From: Rhodeus uyekii
Lineage: Eukaryota; Chordata; Actinopteri; Cypriniformes; Acheilognathidae
Length of the DNA stretch: 64,000 nucleotides
Assembly (NCBI GenBank): GCA_037043235.1
Contig: JAWRVZ010000042.1
Span: 976,501-1,040,500 of the forward strand
Direction: 5' to 3'
This document shows, piece after piece, positions 12,780 to 23,600 of this stretch (position 1 is the first letter of the stretch; each line of letters opens with the position of its first letter). The position numbers and the translations under genes are program-made. The notes beneath the pieces are model-generated. The model did no database searches and was not told the DNA's origin. It was given only the letters and a program-made list of their open reading frames with translations.

Positions 12780-13307
12780 TCTTTCCAGGTTGGATTTTCC
12801 AGTTATAGCTGCTCGCAACACTTGAAAGCGACATGAATACTGGATGTCTGAGTGTAGGGTGTGTGGACAGTTTACTGTATGTGGGGAACAGCTGGTCTTC
12901 ATAAGCGGACTTGCTACATAATCTAATACTGCTGTCATTCAGATGAGCACATTCAGCTTTCTCTGGCCAAAACCGTCGGTTGTCAGCATAACACTGTTGA
13001 GCAAATATTATGCATGTCCAGAATCAGTCCTCAAATAGCAAGAGGAAACATGCAACGGTGAGAACTCGCAAAGGCAAAAATAGTAAAAGTTGCAGGTTGC
13101 AAGGGAAACCTGAATTATATGTGAAAGGTTAAGAGTGCTATGGATATCTGCAACAGTTATTTGTGTGATGAATGTCTGTGTATTTACAGCTAATGATTTG
13201 TGAGTGAATGTGTTTACAGGCCATGTATTGGATCCTTTTTAATTATTTTTTTTTATATAATCTGATAATTTTGCAATAAAATATATTTTCTAGTCGATCA
13301 AACAGTA

Positions 13308-13390
13308 TGTGAGGTGCTTGCAACGCCAAGGTTATGGGTTCGATTCCCAGGGAAAGCAAGAACTGATTAGAATGTCAATGTGTTTCTTCG
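13308..13390 (+). repeat. 5' part of a tRNA-derived SINE
   Basis: Carries 'GGGTTCGATTCCCAGGGAAA' and 'GCAAGAACTGATTAGAATG', then stops near 'TGTGTTTCTTC' without the usual tail, so it is 3'-truncated. Confidence 0.75.
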
Positions 13391-13625
13391 CCTTCGTGTT
13401 TTTCACGTGTGTGAAGAATTGTATAATCACGTGATATTTCACACATGGCCACGACATTCATATCATATGATAGAACTCATTCTGAACAACTTCTGAACAA
13501 CCCCTCTGTCAATCCAACTAAATTCAAAAACCTACTTTCGCGAACATGTCCTAGGTTTTTGGCTCATTAAAAAGCTTTCAAACATATGTTTCCATAACAT
13601 ATTACCTGTTTTGGCTGTAAATGGT

Positions 13626-13645
13626 CCTCTCTCTGTCTCTCTGTG

Positions 13646-13693
<48 letters not shown>
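13626..13693. repeat. (CT)n microsatellite
   Basis: Mostly uninterrupted CT dinucleotides with a few CTGT variants at the edges. Confidence 0.95.
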
Positions 13694-13696
<3 letters not shown>

Positions 13697-14207
13697 CTAT
13701 ATATCTATCAATCTATCTAACTGGTTTTTCAGGTTTCTTTGTATTTACCTCACAGCTCAACCATGTTTGGGAGTGACTAGCTTCAAGCTGCGACTGGAAA
13801 TACTCTCATGTGTTGTCAGCAGCAAATATTTTCAGCACATTTTCTTACACACAAAGCTTCACAGTGATGAAGTCAACATAGCTGACGAGTTTCTGTAAAT
13901 TCACGCATCATGTGTCCTACCGACGTCAAAATGTTGCCTAATACGAAAGAGCGAAGTCTTTGTATATCAAATACAATGTCCAAATCAGAGGCATATCCAC
14001 CTCTTGTTGAACTTTGACATATTTAATCAACACACAGCTCATTAGACCAATAGTCAGCCTGTCAGTGCAAAGGGTCAAACGAAGTTCAAATGGCTATTTT
14101 TAATTAGGAGCCATTGTTATTTTGATTGTTCATTTTGTTGGCCTGGACTTTATGAGTAAAATGTGCATAAGTCACATTCCTCTGATTAACCTTACATCCT
14201 CTTGGCT

Positions 14208-14310
14208 TTGTGTGTGTGTGTGAGTGAGTTTGTGTTTGTGTGTGTGTGTGTGTGAGGGAGTGTGTGTGAATATATATTTATGTATATATATGTGTGTGAG
14301 TAAGTGAGTG
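14208..14310. repeat. Imperfect GT-rich microsatellite
   Basis: GT runs broken by GA and by a short TA block. Confidence 0.85.
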
Positions 14311-14559
14311 CAAAAATCACCCACTTCACTTCACGTCATAGCTCCGCCCACACTGCGTTCCTCTATGAAACTGCATTTTTCTAATTGTCAGTTATGCTTC
14401 TATATTTGTAAGGCTACAGCTTTCTGACAATCAACAAATATAAAAGTGAAGCGTTTAAATGCTCAAAGCAGACTTTTTTACATTATACGCAGACTAAATC
14501 CGACCTGTTTCCTACTATAGCGAAGGCACAGCTTGCGTTTTTTCTGCGGTCGTGCTGAC

Positions 14560-14572
14560 GTTGCCTGGTAAC
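14560..14572 (+). promoter_or_regulatory. RFX X-box-like palindrome
   Basis: GTTGCCTGGTAAC fits the X-box form GTNRCC-N-RGYAAC. It lies about 490 bp before the WASL start codon in a CpG-rich block. Binding by RFX factors is inferred only. Confidence 0.45.
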
Positions 14573-14671
14573 CGTCCCGTAGCGTCTAGTCGTATTATTT
14601 ATTTATCATTCACAAGCCACGCCCTCTAACTCCCTGATTCGCTAAGATTGACTAACTCCCGCGTCCATCGG

Positions 14672-14676
14672 CCAAT
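14672..14676 (+). promoter_or_regulatory. CCAAT box in the wasl promoter
   Basis: CCAAT within 'ATCGGCCAATCAAC', upstream of the probable start region of WASL transcription. Assignment rests on position and consensus. Confidence 0.35.
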
Positions 14677-14792
14677 CAACTCTGACCGCTTATTGTACGC
14701 CGCGGCGCGTCATTAATATTCATAAGCCACGCCTTCGCTATACTAGGATGTGTAATTCGCTGCGTCTCACTGTCATGCGCGGCGGTGGCACT

Positions 14793-14802
14793 GCCATGTT
14801 GG
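14793..14802 (+). promoter_or_regulatory. YY1-like site near the wasl transcription start
   Basis: GCCATGTTGG fits the YY1 core CCATNTT often found just downstream of start sites in CpG promoters without a TATA box. No TATA box is obvious nearby. The WASL 5' UTR probably begins around 14750-14830. Confidence 0.4.
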
Positions 14803-15048
14803 ATCGAAAGCTCGGTGCACAGGAGTTCAGATGAAAGTTTAGAGGCTCAAGACGACATTGGATAACCTATCGAGGATCGGCTATTATATGTGAGACGCGT
14901 GAGCTCTCTCAACCCATTCCCGACCGATACACACACAGGTCTGGATATGAAAGGCTCCGGATTTAAGCTGCGATGATCAGAGATCAATGAACGCATATTT
15001 TCTGTTTAACACTTCCTGATCACAAGTTCACACCATCGGATTGCCGAA

Positions 15049-15900
15049 ATGAGTGGTTCGACTTCAATCAGGGGTCCTACGAGTCACACTGGCTCGCTTC
15101 TTCTCACCCAGCAAGAAAACCAAGTGCTCTTCAACCATCTGGGCAGGAAATGCACCGTAAGTTCTCATGCATATGCTTGATTTCTTTGCCAGGTAGTGTT
15201 CAGTCATGATGTTCAGTCTTTATGTTCAGTATTGATGTTCAGTTAAGATTCCATCGGAACGGGTCCGGCAACACTGTAACGTTCTAAAGACACGTTGTGT
15301 CCCTTTGATCAGGAAAGTGTCCCAGTGTTTTCCTGCAGTCATTAGTGTTTCTCTGAGTTTCAGGTGATCTTAGGCCTTGTCCTGTTGAGATTGAGACTTT
15401 ACATAATGGCTTTTCAAACTTTGACCCACGTCCTGATAAATACTTCCCCTAAAGTATAAATCCAAATGTAGTTTATTGAAACTCTGGTTTCTTATATAGT
15501 GCCATCATCAGTTTAACTGCATGTTTTTGATATAGGTCATGTCATATTGGCACATTCCTTTGTTTATGACAGATGAAACTCATCACCTGACAGCAGCTCA
15601 TAAACTCTTCCTCCTTTCCCAATGTAACTCCTGGTTTTAAATTCAGCTCTGTTTGTGCAGTGATGATTAACAATGCTTTCACAACTGTTTCATATGAAGA
15701 AAATATAATTGTTGTGTCTGGTTAAACTGTATAGTATAAGAATTGGTTGATCCATTAATTTATAAAGAGCAGATGCTGATATGGCTTATAGAAAATGCAA
15801 CTTGATGTATGCATTCATGCACATTTTTTAAACTCAAATAAATCTAATCTAGGCCAGTGTCTTCATGCACCCCCCCCACACACATATATGACTACTTGAG

Positions 15901-15965
<65 letters not shown>

Positions 15966-15982
15966 ATATATATATATATGTA

Positions 15983-16065
<83 letters not shown>

Positions 16066-19000
16066 TCACACATATCATTGTTTTGCATTGATCTCAAGTT
16101 TTGATTCTAACATGTTTTTGTTTAATTATAACTGTTGTTAGTCAGTATGCAGTTGTGTTTTATCTGTCAATGTTTAGTCCAGGTGTAGTTCGGCGTTTCC
16201 TCATTCCACTGCATTACCTGTTCTGTTCCTACAAGATTAAACTCATGTTGTACGGAAAACAACAGCTCCTCTTCCCTTTCAATCGAGGGCATCCAGTTTT
16301 CCAAAGGGCCATGTTCCCCTGTGTGGAATGGGAACCTGGACTTGCCGCTCGAAACCCACGGTTTGTCTTGCACGGCACGGGTCCTTGAATGCTTCACATT
16401 CCTGGCAGCGCTGGACGGTGACAGTGCTGTGCTTATCATGCACTTCCAATTTCAACACACCTATTTATTCATGAGTTTATGTTGTAAGCCTTTTCACATT
16501 CGAGCGGCGTGTCGTGGCACGATTGAAGTGGGTGTGATGTCCACATCTCTCCTCTTGAATTGCTCTGAATCACAGAAGCTTGAGCTGAGACTTCAAACTC
16601 ATCCGTCTTTAGTTCATACTCTGCCAGCTTGTTAGGGAGCTGTGCTCAATGCGCATACACACACTCACTCACTCGATCGGCCCACCCAGAGGATGTGGTG
16701 CTGATTTTTCTGCTGTTTTGGCAGCATGTGCTTCTCCTCCTGCATGTGAATGAATGTGGGTGTTGGAGAACCAGTCCTCTCAGGTACTTCCTGCTGGCCA
16801 AGTTTCTGAGAGCTGAGGCCAGCAGGAATCTCTCTTATCTCTGTTTGAACGCGTCATGCGTAGAGTCAGGTAATAGAAGGGTCGTAGATGCATTAGGCCT
16901 TTTTAATGACAGAACTTTGATCTTTGTTCCCAGTCTTCAGAGGTATTATCATTGCTATGGTTTTAGATGGCCAGTGTTGATCTATAAAGAAGGATCTGGC
17001 TGACGGAGGATACAATCATTTTAGACACTTATAGAAGCATATATTTTTCTTGTTTTTTTCTTTCAACTACATGGGACATTAAGTATATGAACCTTTAAAG
17101 ATCATATAGTTTAGTTTTTTTACTGAATATATCTAATTGCTTAGCCACTTGTAATTTATTATTGGAAAATTATTATTAAAAGGTTGGGCATGCATAATTT
17201 TTGCTTTGTAGAATAATAGTAAAGTTTATCCCAACACGTTTCTATAGGGAAAAAACAAAAGGGACAAAAGTGTTCTCATGTTTTTTTTGCTTTATTTATA
17301 GTTAAACTTATTAAAAATGTGCATTTAATTTTAGTAAATTTAATTGAAATATTTATTTTTTTATTTTTTGCTTTGCATGTTATTTTTCTTTCTTTAATAA
17401 TTTTATTTAGAGGGATTGATGGATAGACAGATAAAAAATAATGTTTTTAAAGAAGTCTCTTCTGCTCACCAAGAGTGCATTAATTTAATCAAATACAGTA
17501 ATTGACACATTACCATTTAAAACAGCTGTTTTCTATTTGAATATATAGTCAAATGTAATTTATTCCTGTAATTAAAGCTGAATTTATTAGATGATAAATA
17601 CAGTAAAACAGTGTAATATTATATCAATGTAAAACAGCTGTTTTCTATTTGAATATATAGTCATATGTAATTTATTCCTGTAATTAAAGCTGAATTTATT
17701 AGATGATAAATACAGTAAAACAGTGTAATATTATATCAATGTAAAACAGCTGTTTTCTATGTGAATATATAGTAAAGTGTAATTTATTCCTGTGATTAAA
17801 GCTGAATTTTTTCAGCATCATGACTCCAGTTTTCAGCGTCACATGATCGTTCACAAATCATTCTGATTTGATGCTCAACAAAAATGTATGGTTATGAGAA
17901 CAGTATTTATTTGAAATATAAATATTTTATGACATTATATAATAGTATAGAAGTCACTTTAATGCCTCCTTGCAGAACAAAAGTTGTATTTCTTTAATGC
18001 AAAATAGCAGCATTCACAGCTCTTCACCATACATTCCTCCTCCTGCAATGTAAGTCGCTTTGGATAAAAGCATCTGATAAATGCATGAATGTGATTGTCA
18101 TCAGTGATGTCATCACAGTGCATGTACATTACATCACCAGATTTCTTCCAGAGGGCATTTCCGTGAACTGCAGCTGATGATGAGAGATTAAACTGCGAGA
18201 TGTGAAGCGAGAACTCTGTGCTGTTGGTTTGGATGGATGCCTCAGAGTTTGAGTAATGACTCGAATGAACTGATAATGGACGGCAGCTTCATTCAGCCAA
18301 TGAGAGTGCAGAAGAGCCTCTCTGTGTCCCTATAAACCCTCCTCTGGTTCTTATCGTGTGGTTAATGGGAGCTTTGACCATCTCTCTAACAGTTTGGCGG
18401 GTGTTAAGATGTGTTGTGTGGCTGCATTCCAGACCGGGATCCTGTCCGGGCCGTCTGGCTTTGCTAGTCCGCTCTGTGCTTGTGTAAATCATCGAGCCTG
18501 AGAATGAATACTGATCATTAATTCCCTAAAGTGGCTGTTTGGCGAGCACGTCTTCTTGGATTTTGCAGTTATTTACTTAAAAGTTCATGATTACATCACT
18601 GTATCAAAAGGTTTTTAGGGAGAAATCCTCACTGTTTTTTTTTTTTGACAGTTGGTTCATCTCAGTTTAAACAATTGATTTGTAAGTTCAGGCTTCAAAC
18701 CTTGTTTTTCCTCTTGGAAAGCAGGATTTTGACTTTCAAAGTTTCCTCCTATGTCCATCCAGATGTTCTGTCAACATTAAACTGAAAAAAAAAAACAGAT
18801 CATTCTAAAACTGTAATGTTAAACCTGTCAAGAGCTCATTAACAGTTACAAATCAGCATCGACATGGTAAGCAAATAATCTTTGTTTTATTTACAATTGA
18901 AAATATGGATTCTCCCTAATAACAAGGTTGTTCACATAATACGCAAAGTAAAATATTTATTAAAAATATTCAACAAATTTGAACCGTTTTATATTAGGTA

Positions 19001-19523
19001 CATTTTTTTAAAACAATGTGCAGTATTTATTTTAAATTGATCTGTGCATGTCATTATTTGTTTTAAATTCACGTTTCTCATAATCTTCCCCTTCCTCTTG
19101 CAGCGTCTCTCTTTTCTTCTCTTCTGATGAGGAGGGCAGGGTAACCTGTCAATAGCATGAGATCAGCAAATAGAAAACCACAACCATCCAATCAATTTCT
19201 CACAGACAAAATCAAGCCCCGCCCCTACATTTATTCTTGTTTGTGATGCAGTTTCACTTGGATATATGTCACAATAGAGAAGAAAAATGAGTACAACTTC
19301 TTGCCGACTTCAACGATCTCATTTGTGTAATATAAAAAAAGCACATCTATGTGTGCATATATATATACCTCTAGATACGAGCATAATCCGTTCCCGAGCG
19401 GAGCTTGTAACTCGAATTGCTCGTATCTAGAATCATGGTTTTCCATAAGAAATAATAGAAAACAAATTAATCCATTCCAGATCTGTAGCAGTGGCAAAAA
19501 AATATATGTTTTTTATTGGTATA

Positions 19524-19559
<36 letters not shown>

Positions 19560-20509
19560 TATTGTACATGTATACAGTTTAAGGATTCGTGTGATATCAA
19601 ATCAAGTGTGGTTTTAGATAAGTTTTTACAGGCAGTAGCGACAGGTGTGCAGGAGGGAGGGGGGAGTTGGTACGCAGAGACTTGATTCCGTATCGTACCT
19701 TACAGGAACACTACAACTTAAATTAACATAACTTAGCTTATGTATTTTTTTTTTACTTTTCTATTTTATATTATTGTTTTAATTTTTTTCAATTTATATT
19801 CTTTACTTTTGATCACTTTTCGTACTTTTTCGTTTAGTAAAAACTGTAATTTTCTTGAATAGCAGGAACAAAGCATTACTGAACTTAGCTTTCGTTTTTT
19901 TTAAACTTGTCTATTTTATATTATTATTTTTATTTTTTTCGATTTGTATTCTTTACTTTTGATCACTTTTCTTACCTTTTTTCGCCTGACTACGCTTACT
20001 TTCACTTTCACTTGGCGCAGACCTTTTAACGAAATAACTATTGAGCTATCGACATCTGCTTCTCCTTTATCCACAACAACAGAAGCCTCTCCATCTCATC
20101 ATTTATATGCGAACATAACTTCGATATAATCGTCACACCCTTGATAGCATCCTTCTGCTGTAGGATGGTGCATATCGTAAATGTACTGCGATCATCACGT
20201 GGGCACCACGCTCCTATTTACCCACAATTTCATGCTTCATTTCCATGGTCATCATGCGTTTCCTCTACTCACTACCATCCTTATTACTCACTTTCTTATA
20301 ACTCATCGCAATTATGAAGAATAATACACAAAATAGAGAGAAAATCAGCTACTCGCAGGCGTACAGAACGTGAAGTGAACGTGTGTCGGAATCAGCGTCA
20401 GTACACGTGCTTGTATCTCGAATATTTACTCATCTAGAGGCAAAAATCTGCCAGAAGGCTTGTTCGTATATTGGAATACTCGTATGTAGAGACGCTCGTA
20501 TCTCGAGGT

Positions 20510-20604
<95 letters not shown>

Positions 20605-23600
20605 AATAAATGGGCTGTGCTTTTCGCTGAGAGCTGCGACTTCAACTTGAAATGTGTGTAACGAGCCGTGCTCCTCCTCCTCATGATGATTAGTCTGAGA
20701 CAGTGTCTTCATTCACTGGTTGTGACCGGCAGCTTCGTGAGGAGACTGTGAAAGGCGCTGCGCTCTTTTCACTCGCATCATGAGGTGTCGGGCAGATGAG
20801 TGACACTGCAGTATAATCGTGCATTACAGATTAACCACTGTGTCCTCATACTTGGATGTCTGTTTACACCATGAGTTAATGACCTACATAAGCAGGTGTG
20901 GGATTTATTTTAAATAAATCATGATTGCAGATTTAGTTTAATTCTTCTGTTTCTCTTTTGTGTCTGCAGAGTTTGAGTGCAGCAGTGGTGCAGGTCTATG
21001 GAGCCGACAGGAACTCGTCCTGGGTGAAGAAGGCCTGTGGGGTGGCCTGTCTGGTGAAAGACAACAGTCAGAGATCTTACTTTATCAGGGTGTTTGATAT
21101 GAAAGTATGTCAGCAGATTTTAATGATTCCTCATAGATCATCTTGCTCTTAATATCTACTAAATGTCGTCTTATTCTCTATGACAGGAGGGAAAAACTGT
21201 GTTCGATCAAGAGCTCTACAACAACTTTTCAATAAACTGCTCCAGGCCTTACTTTATCACATTTGCTGGAGACGTAAGTGTTGCACAAACATGTCTTTTG
21301 TGTGCGTCTGTCGACTTCACCTAGGCAGACGTAAGGAATGTGCCGTGGCCACAGACGGATAAGGCTGGAGTTAAAGTCTTTGTGAAACTGAAATTGCTTT
21401 ATTCGTATATATCTATAGACATACTGTGCATGATTTCATCTGTGCATGTGAAAGAAAAAAAAATACTTTAAGCCTTAAAATTATCTTGACTGTTACTCCA
21501 CACCCTTGTTTCATTTATTATGTGTGGAATCATGAATATGCAAATGAGCCCCGTCTCCACTCATCACACCAGCTTAAAGAGCCACTATAACCATGTTCTT
21601 GTTTATCTCGGAGTCAGACAGACGTCTTCTAACAACTAACATCCTTAAAACATCAGTGGAGAAAAGCATAAAGTTCATCATAATATACACAATTCACCCG
21701 CTAGAAAAATATCCCGGTATAATTCTCTTGAGACTTTAGTTAATGATATGTTTAAGCCACGCCCCCTCGTAACGTGATTGGTTACAGGTTTGTGACATTA
21801 GAAACACTGGCGATTCAAAACCATGTTTTTGAGACGTTCTTTTATTCACAGCAGTTTTAAAGAGATGATTCTCTGTAATGTTGATGACGGATGAGTTTGC
21901 ACAATAAAAACACAGAGTAGACATATAAACAACATTAAAAACGTGAAATTTCACCACAGGGGGTCTTTAAATCTGGCTAGCAACATGCTAATAATGCTAG
22001 CAATGTACTAAATCATATTAGAAACATGTTAGCAACATACAAAAACACTCACTATCTATCCAACTTCTGATTGACTATATTCGTATTCAAACTTGACACT
22101 TCAAAAAAAAATAATCTATTTGGATATGGTTTTAATCTATAATGCAGCTTATTACAAAAGTAAAATGAGTTCTTTGTCACACACTTTTGTTGCCGTTCAA
22201 TATCAGTGCAATCAGCTTTCCTGTTTGAATAACTCCTGAATCATCGTCTTGATTTATGTCTTATTGTCTGTGTGCTGACCAGAAGAGTGTGTATAAAGCA
22301 TCTTTTATCTGTCTTCGTCCCCCAGACGTGCCAGATCGGTCTGAATTTTGCCAGTGAGGAGGAAGCCAAGAAGTTCAGGTCTTCAGCTAATGAACTTCTG
22401 GGTAGAAGAATGAGGAGAACCGGTAAATGCAAACACAACACAGCAGGCTCTGTCTCTCTCACTTGTGTCTCTCTGTTGGAAAAACCATTATCATCTGGAT
22501 TTCTTCAGTCCCCCCCCCCCTTGTCTACGTCTATCACGCTTTCTGTAACACTATATGCCACGTTCCCAGTTTTCTTCCTAACTAAAGCTACTCGACCAAT
22601 TTGCGTGTTTCCTCGTGCCTGTTTCTGCCGCGTCCTGCTCTTTGATGTCTGTGGGACACACAGGGGTCTGTTCGTGTCGGTCTGCTTCTGATTAGTCTCC
22701 TCTTTAACCACTTCCTCTATGTGTGTGTCGCCTGACTCAGCAACTTCTGCCTGGACAAGGAGAGTCTTTTCCGACAAGATCTCTCGGATCTTGCTTGCTC
22801 CACTAAATCTCACCACCTTGTTCTTTCTCTTAAAAACCTCACATTAATTCATGCAGTTGTGAATTTAGTAATAAGTTCTCTTAATTTTGTCTTGCAGAAA
22901 AAAGACGTGACCCACCTAATGGTAGGTTGTTTATTAATGAATTACATGAGCGTTAATTCTGTTTAGACTGAACGTTACATGGGACTGACCAGGTTTAAAA
23001 TGGTTTTTTTATGTCTGCACATTTTTTTATGATTATGTTTATAGTTTATGAACATATGCTGAATAGTCAGACTGAATTAGACATCTCTGTGTCGTATTTC
23101 ACTGTAAAATCAAAAGGGTAAAAAATAGGAAGTTATATTTTAGTGAAAGAAAATAATGAATGCTTCTAGAACCGTACAAATTTTGTATTGTGACTTTATA
23201 ATTGCGATCGATAGCACAATATTTTTAAATGCTGCCATTCTGTATAGGAACATTTGAACATATTATTTATTAGAAACACCCCCTAGTGCTGATTGGCTCT
23301 CTTTCCCCTCCCCCATCATAAGTGGACACACCTCCTACTGCTGATTGGCTCACTCTCTCCCTCTTATGAGTTGACACACCCCCTGCTACAGATTGGCTCA
23401 CTCTCTCGCCTCCCCATCATGATTAAACGCATCCCCTTCTGCTGATTGGCTCACTTTCTCCCCTTCCTCATCATGATTGAACACGCCCCCTACTGCTGAT
23501 TGGCTCACTTTCTCCTCCCCATCATGATTGAACATGCCCTCTACTTCTGATTGGCTCTCTTTCTCCTCCCCCATCATGATTGAACACGCCCCCTACTTCT

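Larger units (their letters stand above)
14511..14747. mobile_element. Inverted-repeat element on the wasl promoter
   Basis: The left end CCTACTATAGCGAAGGC and the reverse complement of the right end, CCTAGTATAGCGAAGGC, match at 16 of 17 bases. The 237-bp interval has MITE-like architecture. The interior is GC/CpG-rich and holds an RFX X-box-like site and a CCAAT box. No clear target-site duplication was found, so a mobile origin is inferred. Confidence 0.55.
15157..20969 (+). other. wasl intron 1 (5.8 kb)
   Basis: A long first intron with microsatellites, a triplicated 112-bp repeat, a SINE tail and a 1.1-kb inverted-repeat transposon, listed separately. The open frames at 16321-17003 are not recognisable and lack a splice context I could support. 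18100-19360 shows no gene. Confidence 0.7.

Noticed and set aside
16321..17003. Two overlapping plus-strand frames of 104 and 124 codons in wasl intron 1
   Set aside because: No recognisable domain, the frames differ, and neither pairs with wasl phase through a convincing splice site.
22505..22816. 103-codon minus-strand frame in wasl intron 4, possible retroelement gag fragment
   Set aside because: No motif such as a zinc knuckle is visible and no neighbouring pol or LTR sequence is seen. Not enough to call.
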